DNA of 64,000 nt from Prevotella sp. (GCA_017428055.1 JAFRRN010000078.1:1-64000), one strand, 5' to 3'; numbered from the stretch's first letter, positions 26,699-35,398 are shown. Notes: generated by a model from the sequence alone, not told the origin. A program made the numbers and translations.

Positions 26699-26730
26699 TT
26701 TGCACGGTATTCCTTTTCTTTGTATCTTTG
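26699..26730 (+). promoter_or_regulatory. Consensus Bacteroidota promoter
   Basis: TTTG (26699-26702), 20-nt spacer, TATCTTTG (26723-26730). This is the best match in the window, 45 nt before the secreted-protein operon. Confidence 0.8.
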
Positions 26731-26775
26731 CCCCCATCGATAACCTATTAACACATATAACAAGACAACTACGGT

Positions 26776-27252
26776 ATGAAAAAAAGATTTTTTTGCCTAT
26801 TGGCGATGTTGATAATCTATTATCTTGGTTTACAAGCCGAAAAAAACTATGTGATGGTTTGGAATAAAGATGGCCAACAGGTTGCATATTTACTTAAACA
26901 ACATCCCAAAGTTGTTTTTTCAGATGAACGTATTGTTCTCATTACAGATTCGATAGGTGTGGAATACTACCCACTTTCAAACTTACACAAGATAACATTT
27001 GAAGATTCAATTCCCATTGATATGGGTATCTCAATCCAAAATGATGGAAAAATACAAGTCGCAAATGAAGAGATTGTACTGATAGGGTTCCCTGCCGACA
27101 CACAAGTTTCATTAAACACATTAGACGACCGATACACAAAGAACTATAAGACTGACCATACTGGTAATCTCCATTTGAGTTTGAGTGGTTTGCCAACAGG
27201 TATTTTTATTGTAAAAGCACAAAAAACAACTATTAAAATAATAAAGAAATGA
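26776..27252 (+). CDS. Secreted protein with Por/T9SS-like C-terminal domain
   Basis: 158 aa. An N-terminal signal (FFCLLAMLIIYYLGLQA) is followed by a short beta-rich region (VFSDERIVLITDS, YYPLSNLHKITFED) and a C-terminal domain ending GLPTGIFIVKAQKTTIKIIKK, the pattern of type IX secretion C-terminal signals in Prevotella proteins. The small size suggests a surface module with no enzyme. It overlaps the next gene by 4 nt (ATGA), so the two are probably made together. Confidence 0.75.
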   Translation: MKKRFFCLLAMLIIYYLGLQAEKNYVMVWNKDGQQVAYLLKQHPKVVFSDERIVLITDSIGVEYYPLSNLHKITFEDSIPIDMGISIQNDGKIQVANEEIVLIGFPADTQVSLNTLDDRYTKNYKTDHTGNLHLSLSGLPTGIFIVKAQKTTIKIIKK

Positions 27253-28577
27253 ATACGTTTAAATTCTTTATCTCAATCTTGTTATCATTATTTCCCCTGT
27301 ATAACTTTGCCCAAGGGGTAATGATATATCGTGGCGGTGACTTCGATTATTATGCTGCCAGTGACGTAGACAGCATGGTTTTCGTAACTGAAGATCCTGT
27401 TATTGACTTACTCGAAGGTCAAAAATATATGGATTTGGGATTGCCCAGTGGTACATTATGGGCCACCTGCAACATCGGTGCCTCTTCACCAGAGCAACAC
27501 GGATGGTATTTCTCATGGGGAGAGACATCTGTGAAATCCTACTATTCACGAGAAAACTATTCATTGGTATCGGCGGGCAACACTCGCAATCTGCGTAATG
27601 ATGAGGACATCGCGCTATTGACTCTTGGTGGGAAATGGCACATGCCGACAGAGGCGGACTTCATCGAATTGATGGAAGAATGCCAGTGGGCTTGGGAAAA
27701 ATACCGTAACACACAAGGATGTCGAGTGACAGGACCAAACGGGAAATCTATTTTCTTGCCCGCTGCCAGTTTCAAGGATGACTATTGGAATGAAAAAGTG
27801 GATACGGCCTTGTATGGGAGTTATTGGGGCAAAACCTTCAATAGAACAACAGAAGACAATATCCCTTGTGGTACTGAACTGACTTTTGGTATCGTTAGTA
27901 CTTCATCAGGATGGACGGAACGCGATTTCTACTATGAATTTGGGCCAACTGGCTATTGCTATTGTGGTCGCTCCATTCGTCCCGTCTATAATGACTATAC
28001 AATTAGTGACGGTGACAATTATACGAATTTCATCGTTAATCCAAGTTATGATGACAACAAATACGATGGATGGGAGGGAACACCTCTTAGCGGTGCTTCT
28101 CCCAAAAACAATGCAGAGCATTATAATAAGACATACGATACCTACCAGACCATTTCGGGATTGACGATGGGCAAGTACAAAGTTGGCGTACAAGGATTCT
28201 ATCGAAGAGGATTCGCAAACAATGATTATGCACTGTGGGTTGCAGGGAATACAAAGTATGACTATGCTATGCTATATGCTCACTCTACCAAAGGGAATTA
28301 TTCTGTTCCTTTAGCTGTTGCAAGTTCGGCCGCCCTTTCCAATGGTTTGGGTGGGAGTGTTTCTGAAGTGGTAAACGAGTATACTGGCGAGGTCAAGTAT
28401 ATTCCAAACAACATGGAGGCAGCTGCCTATTGGACCGATGCAGGTTACTACCAAAACGAACTGATAGTTGAAGTAGGCACCGATGGAGTACTGACAATAG
28501 GCATCAAGAAAGACCAAACCATCGAGGGGGATTGGACACTTATAGACAACTGGACGCTCATGCGAGTCAAAGAATAA
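27249..28577 (+). CDS. Secreted FISUMP-domain protein with C-terminal carbohydrate-binding-like domain
   Basis: 442 aa. After the signal peptide and a short VMIYRGGDFDYYAASDVDSM region, residues about 55-240 match the Fibrobacter succinogenes major paralogous domain type (LGLPSGTLWATCNIG, YFSWGET, KWHMPTEADFIEL). The C-terminal 180 residues form a galactose-binding-like module (NPSYDDNKYDGWEGTP, TMGKYKVGVQGFYRRG, DNWTLMRV). Likely a surface or extracellular polysaccharide-binding protein. No hydrolase signature. No T9SS tail is evident on this one. Confidence 0.78.
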   Translation: MNTFKFFISILLSLFPLYNFAQGVMIYRGGDFDYYAASDVDSMVFVTEDPVIDLLEGQKYMDLGLPSGTLWATCNIGASSPEQHGWYFSWGETSVKSYYSRENYSLVSAGNTRNLRNDEDIALLTLGGKWHMPTEADFIELMEECQWAWEKYRNTQGCRVTGPNGKSIFLPAASFKDDYWNEKVDTALYGSYWGKTFNRTTEDNIPCGTELTFGIVSTSSGWTERDFYYEFGPTGYCYCGRSIRPVYNDYTISDGDNYTNFIVNPSYDDNKYDGWEGTPLSGASPKNNAEHYNKTYDTYQTISGLTMGKYKVGVQGFYRRGFANNDYALWVAGNTKYDYAMLYAHSTKGNYSVPLAVASSAALSNGLGGSVSEVVNEYTGEVKYIPNNMEAAAYWTDAGYYQNELIVEVGTDGVLTIGIKKDQTIEGDWTLIDNWTLMRVKE

Positions 28578-28622
28578 ACTATAACCAATTCGATATTGTA
28601 ACATCCAATAAGAAATATTTTT

Positions 28623-28630
28623 TATCTTTA
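28623..28630 (+). promoter_or_regulatory. Possible -7 element
   Basis: TATCTTTA, one base off consensus, 39 nt before the ATG at 28669. The A/T-rich gap after the FISUMP gene holds nothing else obvious. Confidence 0.3.
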
Positions 28631-28668
28631 ACAATAACTTTTAACTAACAATTTAAATCAAAACAATT

Positions 28669-29625
28669 ATGAAGAAAATGACCTTCATCTTGGCTTGCCT
28701 CATGATGGCAGCCTTGAGTGCGAACGCACAAATGAGTAAAGTAATCCTTCAACACCAAGGAAACGTGACCATGTATGAACCCGATGACATCCAGACAGCC
28801 ATCAATGATGCCCAAGATGGAGATACCATCTTTTTGAACAAAGGAACATTCCCAGGGTTTACCATTGACAAGAAAATATCAGTAATTGGTGCAGGTGACT
28901 CTAAAACAAATGTTGGGTCAAGTACATTAGGAATAAAAATAGAAATACCTTATGATAAAAATAATCAAGCACAAGAACTTACGGCAACTATGCTTGAAGG
29001 ATTATCCATTAATAGTACTCTATCTGTAACAAAGGCAATAAACGGATTGAAAATTAAAAATTGCTATTTTTTCAACCTCAGTCTTGATAATGATGTAAAA
29101 AATGTATTCATGGATAGATGTAAGACTAAAAGTTCTATCTCTTTGTCACGTGTAGTGAGTCTCAAAGCAAAAAACTGCATTATTCCTTATCTTGCGGGTG
29201 AAACAAGTACAAGTAAAGTAGATGATTTGGAATTCATCAATTGTTATTTTAGCTACCAAAATGCAATTTCAAATACTAAAGTCAAAGCAAGCTTTGTAAA
29301 TTGTTGGTTTAAAAGTGTTCAATACTATTCTGACAATAGCACCTTTTATTATTGTATAGTTAGAACTAAAATTACAAATGACAATGAAGACTATTATCGT
29401 GGTAGCCAAACCGTATCCAAAGGATATGATTATGACAGTGATGACGACAGGAGAGTGGTAGGTCAAAATTATTTTGGCAACGACGGCACAGTAGTAGGTC
29501 CCGATGGTGGCACAACCCCATATACATTGACTACTACTGCCCCCAAAATCTTGGATGAATCGTCCGCTGTCGTTTCCACAGACATGAAGGCATTGAATGT
29601 AAACATCAAGGTTACTCCCAATTAA
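28669..29625 (+). CDS. Secreted right-handed beta-helix protein
   Basis: 318 aa with a clear signal peptide (ACLMMAALSANAQ). Early AINDAQDGDTIFLNKGTF and KISVIGAGD are the standard entry to parallel beta-helix proteins related to pectin lyases. Many following strands have an alternating N/C/F pattern (LKIKNCYFFNLSL, FINCYF). No catalytic residues of pectate lyases can be picked out, so binding or structural roles are equally possible. The middle of the gene (about 28900-29400) is notably A/T-rich compared with its neighbours. Confidence 0.72.
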   Translation: MKKMTFILACLMMAALSANAQMSKVILQHQGNVTMYEPDDIQTAINDAQDGDTIFLNKGTFPGFTIDKKISVIGAGDSKTNVGSSTLGIKIEIPYDKNNQAQELTATMLEGLSINSTLSVTKAINGLKIKNCYFFNLSLDNDVKNVFMDRCKTKSSISLSRVVSLKAKNCIIPYLAGETSTSKVDDLEFINCYFSYQNAISNTKVKASFVNCWFKSVQYYSDNSTFYYCIVRTKITNDNEDYYRGSQTVSKGYDYDSDDDRRVVGQNYFGNDGTVVGPDGGTTPYTLTTTAPKILDESSAVVSTDMKALNVNIKVTPN

Positions 29626-29636
29626 TTCCAATCATT

Positions 29637-30716
29637 ATGAACAAAAGATTATTTAACCTCGTATGGCTAATATGCCTGGCATTATTTGCACAAGCGCAAA
29701 GCGAGGTGGGTACCATTACTGAATATCAATATTGGATTGATGAAAGCTCTGACCAAAAGGTATCGAAGTTCACTTCTAACAATACATTCTCTCTAAACCT
29801 TAACATCACCAACTTGGATTGTGGCTTGCACTTCTTCAACATCCGCACCCGCAACAGCCTTGGCGAGTGGAGCGAGTTGAAGCGATATATGTTCTACAAG
29901 TCGGAGGTAATTGTTCCCGAGGAGGATGCCACGATTACGGAATACGAGTATTGGTTTGACGACAACTATGCCCAGCATAAGACCGTCGCCGCCACGAGCA
30001 ACAACTTCGTTGCCTCCATCCCCATCAACAGGTTGGGCGAGGGCTTGCATTACTTCAACTTCCGTGCCAAGAACTCTTACGGGCTTTGGAGCGAGTTGCT
30101 GCGCGTGATGTTCATGGCTCCCGCTCCCTCTGGCGAGGATGGCAATGAATTGCTAATCGTTTCTACCAACGACGGCTTTGTCACCTATTGCTCAAGCAAC
30201 GGACTTGACTTGACTAACTTTGAGGCATACATCATCTCCCATTATGATGGCGACATCGTATACCTCTCCCGCATAGAGAAGGCTCCTGCCAATACGGGAC
30301 TGATCCTGAGGGCTGAGGCAGGAAGCTATGACATCCCCATCACCGCCGACCGTGGCTATGTGACCAACATGTTAAGGGGCGTGACCACCGACACCACCGT
30401 GCAACCTACCGATGGGTCGTTCACCAACTTCCTCTTGGCAAAGGGTAACAAGGGTGTGGGATTCTATCGTGTGAAGGAAGCTGGCACGTTGGCAGCACAC
30501 AAGGCTTACTTGCAACTGCCCACGACTTTGTTGGAGAATGGCGCGAAATACTTCCAGTTGCGCTTTGAAGATGGCACGACGGGCATGAGTGGCGTCATGG
30601 TTTCCGACGATGAGGAGACGATGCCTTACTATGACCTGCAAGGCCGCCGATATGACAGCAAGCCCACCGTGCGTGGCATCTACATGCAGGGCGGTAAGAA
30701 AGTGGTGGTAAGATAA
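29637..30716 (+). CDS. Secreted two-repeat protein with T9SS-like tail
   Basis: 359 aa. After the signal peptide, two related segments of about 80 residues follow each other (ITEYQYWID...LHFFNIRTRNSLGEWSEL and ITEYEYWFD...LHYFNFRAKNSYGLWSEL), an internal duplication. A central beta-rich region follows. The end YYDLQGRRYDSKP...GIYMQGGKKVVVR is a typical type IX sorting tail. It starts 11 nt after the beta-helix gene. Cell-surface role inferred; no enzyme motif. Confidence 0.75.
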   Translation: MNKRLFNLVWLICLALFAQAQSEVGTITEYQYWIDESSDQKVSKFTSNNTFSLNLNITNLDCGLHFFNIRTRNSLGEWSELKRYMFYKSEVIVPEEDATITEYEYWFDDNYAQHKTVAATSNNFVASIPINRLGEGLHYFNFRAKNSYGLWSELLRVMFMAPAPSGEDGNELLIVSTNDGFVTYCSSNGLDLTNFEAYIISHYDGDIVYLSRIEKAPANTGLILRAEAGSYDIPITADRGYVTNMLRGVTTDTTVQPTDGSFTNFLLAKGNKGVGFYRVKEAGTLAAHKAYLQLPTTLLENGAKYFQLRFEDGTTGMSGVMVSDDEETMPYYDLQGRRYDSKPTVRGIYMQGGKKVVVR

Positions 30717-30739
30717 TCTACATCAAAAATGTTTCAACC

Positions 30740-30931
30740 ATGAAAAGAGAAGATTATCAACAACCACAAGTCACGGCACTTGACATGGAGGGATATGAAC
30801 TCATGCAAGACTTCATCATTTTCTCCACCACGGAAGTCATACCCGGACCTATCGTCGATCCTGACCCCGACGACGGCGTTGGCACGGGCGAGGCATTGGT
30901 AAAGGGCTTCAGCGTATGGGACGAGGAATAA
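30740..30931 (+). CDS. Small acidic-tailed protein (63 aa)
   Basis: Begins MKREDYQQPQVTALDMEGYE and ends FSVWDEE, with a Pro/Asp-rich middle (PGPIVDPDPDDG). No signal or membrane segment. Short proteins with a leading K.YQQP and a closing WD are common next to secreted proteins in Prevotella, but their function is unknown to me. It lies 23 nt after the T9SS-tailed gene and ends the run before a terminator-like hairpin. Confidence 0.6.
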   Translation: MKREDYQQPQVTALDMEGYELMQDFIIFSTTEVIPGPIVDPDPDDGVGTGEALVKGFSVWDEE

Positions 30932-31019
30932 GCATGATATGATGATAGGGGGCAAAAGTCCCTATGACAAGTGGTAAGATGGAAATGTCCCAGTAAACTT
31001 AATTACCACTAAGACGGAG

Positions 31020-31057
31020 GAGGCAGACTCATTGCATGATGCGAATGGGTCTGCCTC
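31020..31057. terminator. Terminator-like hairpin between convergent genes
   Basis: Arms 31020-31033 and 31044-31057 pair over 14 bp with one G-U, loop 10 nt. It sits between the rightward secreted operon and the leftward thioredoxin-like gene. The U tract is weak, so confidence is moderate. Apart from this, 30932-31143 shows nothing. Confidence 0.55.
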
Positions 31058-31143
31058 TATATAAGTAGAATAAGTGGAAAAACAATATTAGTCGTATTCA
31101 GTCCATCATAGATGCAACCGCGTGGATAATAATGTCATGAATA

Positions 31144-32139
31144 TCAATGCGCAAGCAGTTCCTCCACCTTTTCCTTCATCTGCTGGATATTCAGTCCATG
31201 GGCTACAATCTTGCCATTGTGGGTGATGATGTTGTCGGGGATGGAGGCGAGGCCCAATGTCTGTACCACCTTACCCATCATCATGTCGCCGTCGCAGAGG
31301 TTTGCCCAAGGTATGGTATCACGGTCGATGACTTTCTGTGCCTCCTGCTTGCTGCCATCGACGCATACCCCCACCACTTGTAACTGGCTTCCCCATTTGC
31401 GTTTGAGGTTTTTCAATTCCCGTTGCATGCTCATGCTCTCATAACTCCACGACGACCAAAGGGTTACAACACCTACCTTTGCCGCCGCCAGGGTGTTGGA
31501 GCCAACGGGGTTTCCTTCCATGTCGTTCTCCTTGAAGGATGGCAACTTGCCATGGGTTGAAGCCTTCGAGAGGTTGGCGGCTGCCTGTTTGAGATGGTTG
31601 AAGTAGTTGCTGGCATCGAGCGTCATCAACCCCAATAATCGTTTCGCCTCTTGGTAGTTGGGTTCCGACTGCATGAAATATTTGCTGACGATATGCAGTC
31701 CCACGGGCGAGTTGGGATGGTCTTCGACGAAAAGGGAGGCATATTTCCTCGTGTCGGGCGGCGAGGCGTTGGCAATCTGCTGGCGAAACTTGTTCATCAA
31801 CTCATTGTCTTTCGTCCCCGTCACCTCCATCTCCTTGAGATGGGAGGCATCGCCCTTCACGCTAACCGACTTCCCGGGCTCGGCGAAGATGGGTTGTTCA
31901 GAGAAATTGGGGAACACCAGCATCAAGATACAAGGGCGGCTACACGGCATCTCGAAGGCGAATCGTCCCGACTCCACCTTGATGGTGTCTAATCCGTCGA
32001 GCCCACCGTCGGGGCTATAGACATAAAATTCGCCTTGGTTGAGATGCTTAAACCTGCCGTCAAACTTGAAATGGCGGCTGTCGGTTCCACAGGAAAGAAA
32101 GGTCAAGGCAAGGAAAAAAGCGAGTGCCTTGCCTTTCAT
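31144..32139 (-). CDS. TlpA/ResA-like lipoprotein lacking the redox CxxC
   Basis: 331 aa lipoprotein (lipobox LSC, Cys17). The N-terminal part resembles DUF4369-type domains that precede TlpA modules (residues 25-110). The thioredoxin fold begins near residue 195. Where relatives have WCxxC it reads WSYES, so both active-site cysteines are Ser (232 and 235), while the cis-Pro loop (ASIPDN) is kept. A disulfide reductase role is therefore unlikely; binding or regulation is more plausible. The start overlaps the upstream gene's stop by 4 nt. Confidence 0.85.
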   Translation of the reverse strand: MKGKALAFFLALTFLSCGTDSRHFKFDGRFKHLNQGEFYVYSPDGGLDGLDTIKVESGRFAFEMPCSRPCILMLVFPNFSEQPIFAEPGKSVSVKGDASHLKEMEVTGTKDNELMNKFRQQIANASPPDTRKYASLFVEDHPNSPVGLHIVSKYFMQSEPNYQEAKRLLGLMTLDASNYFNHLKQAAANLSKASTHGKLPSFKENDMEGNPVGSNTLAAAKVGVVTLWSSWSYESMSMQRELKNLKRKWGSQLQVVGVCVDGSKQEAQKVIDRDTIPWANLCDGDMMMGKVVQTLGLASIPDNIITHNGKIVAHGLNIQQMKEKVEELLAH

Positions 32140-33821
32140 TGGTTGCCTTTCAATATCGACAATTCCAAGTCCTTGTCAGAGTAGGCCTTGAGAGTCGGGT
32201 CTTTTTCCAACGCCTCCTGCAAGTAAGACGACGTGGCAAACTTGTTCCCGTTGTGAGCCGCCACGATGGCATGGATGTAACTGGTGATGGCAGTGGGGTT
32301 CTTGACGGCATCGAGGGCACTGATGGCATCTTGCAGGTTGTTGTTGAGCAAGTGTGCCAGACCCGCATTATTGGTCTTGGTGCCGGCCAGGAATCTCTCC
32401 GCCTGGATGTAGTCGCCTTTGGCGATGCTCAATACGCCCGCCATATAGTCATACCCGTTGGCACCGATGGCGCGTGAGAGGGCGTTCTCGGCATCCTGAG
32501 TGTTGCCATTGGTGAGGTTGATGAATGCCTCGTTGGCAAAAGCCTCTGGCGCCTTGGCGTTCACCCGTTTGGCTTGTTCGATGTACGACTTGGCTTTCTC
32601 CACGTTACCCTTGTTGAGTTCGAGGGCGGCAAGGTTGTTGAAGGCGCGATAGTCGTTGGGGCAATATAGGGTTGTAGCCTTGTATATCTCCTCTTTCTTG
32701 CTGGCATCGTCCACAAGGGCAGCGGCATAGAGCAGTTCCTCGTTGCTCAACTGCTTGGGGTCTGCGGCATATTGCTGGATGATCTGCTCATCTGTGCGAC
32801 CTACGATGTCGTAATTGATTACCATTCGGGCGCGGCGCAACTCGGGCAAGACTTGGTCGGCAAGCTCACGGAAGCCCTCGCTGAGGTTGCGTATTTGTTT
32901 TTCCCGCTCCTCGGGGTCTTTGTACATGGAGAGGACACGGAGGATGACATCCTTGTCCTGGATGTTGGATGCCTGTACCAGTTGCTGGAATCCCTCCCAG
33001 TCCTCGGCGGTATAGCGGGCATCGATGCCAGCGTTCATCTTGTTGCCTTTCAGTTGCTGCTTGACATAATCCTCGGAAACGTCCTTGCGCTTGTTGGCAA
33101 GTTTCTCGTTATAGGAGAAGCCTCCCTCGGGCGATGCGTATGCGGAAACCTCCACGTTCTTGATGTTCAGTTTCTCCTGGTCGGCCTGGATGTTCTTGAG
33201 CAACTTGACAAATTCCTGCACGGAATTGTTTTTCAACTCGCTCTGACGGAGGATGGCCTGGTTGACCAGGAACTTGACGCTTGCCTCCTGCTTTTGCGTC
33301 TGCACGCGCTGGAACGTGTCGGGGGCGATGCAGGCACCGTCGCCGACCAACGCCTGCTTATAGAGTTCGGACGTGGCAAGCACACCCGTCGCCACTTTCA
33401 CGGCTGGCACTTTCACGCTTTTCTTCCCCACCTTGGCATCAAATGTCAGGTACATGTCGCTCTGGAGCATCTCCGGCACATAGTCGAAAGAGGTCTTCAT
33501 GTTGTATTTGCCACCGAGGCGGTAAGAGATGGTTTGGTTGTTGTCCTTCACCTTCTCGCCCTGGAATGTCGAGGCAAGGCCTTGCGCCACCTGCCCATCG
33601 CCATAGCGCAATTCGGGGATGACTGTCACGACGGCCTTTTTCTTCATGTACTTCTCAGGGAAAGTGCCGTTGATAGTGGCAGACACCTGCCCTCCCCTCG
33701 CCTCCAAGGGGTCGGGGGCGACGACGAAATTGTCTGGTGACAAGGCGCCAAGTTTTGATGAACAAGATGACAGGATGATTAAAGTGGATGCTGAAAAAGC
33801 AAGGATGTTAATTTTACGCAT
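32136..33821 (-). CDS. TPR/OmpA-like lipoprotein
   Basis: 561 aa starting at MRKINILAFSAS, with lipobox LSSC. A longer reading to 33878 would translate part of the tRNA-Leu gene and is rejected. A beta-rich N-terminal region (residues 20-170) is followed by an OmpA-like patch (VSAYASPEGG, then NKRKDVSEDYVK) and C-terminal TPR helices (FNNLAALELNKGNVEKAKSY, FINLTNGNTQDAENAL). It is probably an outer-membrane lipoprotein holding peptidoglycan or a secretion complex. It begins only 21 nt downstream of tRNA-Leu. Confidence 0.82.
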   Translation of the reverse strand: MRKINILAFSASTLIILSSCSSKLGALSPDNFVVAPDPLEARGGQVSATINGTFPEKYMKKKAVVTVIPELRYGDGQVAQGLASTFQGEKVKDNNQTISYRLGGKYNMKTSFDYVPEMLQSDMYLTFDAKVGKKSVKVPAVKVATGVLATSELYKQALVGDGACIAPDTFQRVQTQKQEASVKFLVNQAILRQSELKNNSVQEFVKLLKNIQADQEKLNIKNVEVSAYASPEGGFSYNEKLANKRKDVSEDYVKQQLKGNKMNAGIDARYTAEDWEGFQQLVQASNIQDKDVILRVLSMYKDPEEREKQIRNLSEGFRELADQVLPELRRARMVINYDIVGRTDEQIIQQYAADPKQLSNEELLYAAALVDDASKKEEIYKATTLYCPNDYRAFNNLAALELNKGNVEKAKSYIEQAKRVNAKAPEAFANEAFINLTNGNTQDAENALSRAIGANGYDYMAGVLSIAKGDYIQAERFLAGTKTNNAGLAHLLNNNLQDAISALDAVKNPTAITSYIHAIVAAHNGNKFATSSYLQEALEKDPTLKAYSDKDLELSILKGNQ

Positions 33822-33842
33822 AAGAATAGTGTTTACATAAGG

Positions 33843-33928
33843 TGCCGCGAGCGGGACTCGAACCCGCACAGCCATCACTGGCCAAGGGATTTTAAGTCCC
33901 TCGTGTCTACCAATTCCACCATTGCGGC
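33843..33928 (-). tRNA. tRNA-Leu (TAA)
   Basis: 86 nt. Acceptor GCCGCAA pairs with TCGCGGC with one A-C mismatch. A long variable arm is present, and the anticodon loop ACTTAAAAT reads TAA. Discriminator A at 33843; CCA is not encoded. It is followed after 21 nt by the lipoprotein gene on the same strand. Confidence 0.93.
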
Positions 33929-34037
33929 AAAATGACGAAAGGAAAAAAGCGAAAAGGTAAAAAAGGCAAAAGGCATAGCAAATCTTTTTTGTTTTTCAAC
34001 TTTCCAACTTTTCGACTTTCCAACTCAACAAAAAAAG

Positions 34038-34110
34038 AGCGGAAAACGGGACTCGGACCCGCGACCCCAACCTTGGCAAGGTTGTGCTCTACCAACTGAG
34101 CTATTTCCGC
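34038..34110 (-). tRNA. tRNA-Gly (GCC)
   Basis: 73 nt cloverleaf beginning GCGGAAATAGCTCAG; anticodon loop CTTGCCAAG reads GCC; discriminator U. CCA is not encoded. Its own promoter lies at 34122-34153. Confidence 0.95.
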
Positions 34111-34121
34111 TTATTGCGTTG

Positions 34122-34153
34122 CAAAGATAAGGTGAATTATCGAAAAAGCCAAA
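34122..34153 (-). promoter_or_regulatory. Promoter of tRNA-Gly
   Basis: Minus-strand TATCTTTG (34122-34129) with TTTG at 34150-34153, spacer 20. Near-consensus. Confidence 0.7.
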
Positions 34154-34204
34154 AGAATTGTACTTTTTTTACAAAAAAAACATTCCACATGCCCGCTTCG
34201 CTAT

Positions 34205-34272
34205 CCGTCCAAGCCCTTTGGACGGGTCGTCCAAGCGGCTTGGACGGGGTGTCCAAAAGGCTTGGACGACCC
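34205..34272. repeat. Array of three GTCCAA...TTGGAC palindromes
   Basis: Unit 1 has 8-bp arms CCGTCCAA/TTGGACGG (34205-34212, 34218-34225). Unit 2 has 9-bp arms CGTCCAAGC/GCTTGGACG around one base (34228-34246). Unit 3 is GTCCAA/TTGGAC (34251-34256, 34262-34267). A longer 12-bp pairing joins 34224-34235 to 34261-34272. The array lies between tRNA-Gly and tRNA-Met. No ORF here is convincing. Confidence 0.75.
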
Positions 34273-34376
34273 ATGAACACGTGTTTGGGAAACGACTTGT
34301 GGCGTGGCAGGGCAGGGTTTCAGGCATAGGCAAAGGAAAAGGAGTCACGCCTAAACGCAACTCCTTTCCCTCCTTG

Positions 34377-34450
34377 TAGCGGGAGAGGGACCCGAACCCT
34401 CGACCTCCGGATTATGAATCCGACGCTCTAACCAACTGAGCTATCCCGCC
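34377..34450 (-). tRNA. tRNA with CAT anticodon (probably elongator tRNA-Met)
   Basis: 74 nt; GGCGGGATAGCTCAG start; anticodon loop ATTCATAAT reads CAT. The acceptor stem has a terminal G-U (34450 with 34378), U8 and A9 are in place, and the discriminator is A. The paired 1-72 position argues against the initiator. A lysidine-modified tRNA-Ile cannot be excluded without comparison. Confidence 0.9.
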
Positions 34451-34473
34451 AACACGTTCCAATAATTCGGCTG

Positions 34474-34505
34474 CAAAGGTAATACAATCTTTTCAAACCG
34501 CCAAA
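34474..34505 (-). promoter_or_regulatory. Promoter of the tRNA-Met gene
   Basis: Minus-strand TACCTTTG (34474-34481) with TTTG at 34502-34505, spacer 20. Confidence 0.7.
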
Positions 34506-34528
34506 ACTTTTGGCAGATTTATTTTCCC

Positions 34529-35398
34529 TTACCCTATCGTGATGGTATATTGCGCCATGAAGGATGCCCCGGGCTGCAAGTGGTTCATCAGGTATTTATC
34601 CTTGAACTCGCCATTGTAGCTCACTTTGTCGTGGATGCCATACCACGGCTCTATGCAGACAAATGGCGCATTCTTGCCAAAGGGGCTCCAGATACCCACG
34701 GCGGGAGCCTTGAAGTGGACGGTCACCACGGGTTTGCGGTCCTTGTCCAACAGGGCAATCTCTCTCACTTGGCACTTGTCGATGATGACGGCATCCTCGT
34801 CAAAGCTCTGTTCCGTAAATGCCCAATAGCCTTTCTCCGCATCGAGCTTGAATCGTCCAGGGCGGATGCAGCCACCTACATTGCCCACCAACCGCTCGAT
34901 GGTCTCCTCATTGTCAAACTTAATCAGCCCGTGCATTGGCTCGCCTTCCACCATGTCGGGTAAGTTGAAGGCCGGATGCCCTCCTATCTGGAAATGGATC
35001 TCGTTGTCGTCAGTATTCTCCACATGCCAAATCACGTGGATCTTATTGCCATCTAAGCGATAAGTCACAGCCAAGTTGAAATGGAATGGATAGTCGTGGT
35101 GCGTCTCCGGCGTGTCATGCAAGGCGTTCGTCACCTTCGTATCCGTCTTGGAGATGAGCGTGAAAGGCATGTCGCGGGCAAAGCCATGACGCATCATCTT
35201 ATAAGAATAGCCGTCAACATAATATCGGTCTTCCCACAACCCACACACGATGGGGAACAGCAGCGGGGAATGGCGAGGCCAATACTTCTCGTCAGCTTGC
35301 CAAAGATATTCCTTCCCTTGGGCATCCTGGATGCTCTGCAACTCCGCGCCCATCTCGGCAACCTTGATTGCCAATTGTTCGTTTCTCAATTCTTCCAT
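34529..35398 (-). CDS. Aldose 1-epimerase family protein
   Basis: 289 aa starting at MEELRNEQLAIKVAEMGAE; the frame extends to 35455, but a promoter -7 element (35426-35433) lies inside that extension. It is galactose-mutarotase-like, with YLWQADEKYWPRHSPLLFPIVCGL near the start, IGGHPAFNLP with the usual His, and CIEPWYGIHD near the C-terminus with a Glu of the type that acts as base. It interconverts sugar anomers or a related hexose-6-phosphate. No signal peptide, so cytoplasmic. It is divergent from the beta-lactamase-fold gene. Confidence 0.9.
   Translation of the reverse strand: MEELRNEQLAIKVAEMGAELQSIQDAQGKEYLWQADEKYWPRHSPLLFPIVCGLWEDRYYVDGYSYKMMRHGFARDMPFTLISKTDTKVTNALHDTPETHHDYPFHFNLAVTYRLDGNKIHVIWHVENTDDNEIHFQIGGHPAFNLPDMVEGEPMHGLIKFDNEETIERLVGNVGGCIRPGRFKLDAEKGYWAFTEQSFDEDAVIIDKCQVREIALLDKDRKPVVTVHFKAPAVGIWSPFGKNAPFVCIEPWYGIHDKVSYNGEFKDKYLMNHLQPGASFMAQYTITIG

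Noticed and set aside
32772-33740. 322-aa antisense frame over the TPR/OmpA-like lipoprotein
   Set aside because: Complement of a well-supported gene with signal peptide and repeats.
33822-33878. Longer start for the TPR/OmpA-like lipoprotein
   Set aside because: It would translate the 3' part of tRNA-Leu and would lose the signal peptide position.
34205-34272. CRISPR or integron attC-like array
   Set aside because: Only three units of about 20 bp, no integrase gene and no cassette structure.
34084-34379. Short open frames over the GTCCAA palindromes
   Set aside because: They translate palindromic DNA and tRNA sequence and do not look like protein.
33843-34450. Integration site for a mobile element at the tRNA genes
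   Set aside because: No integrase gene and no partial duplicate of a tRNA 3' end in the flanks.
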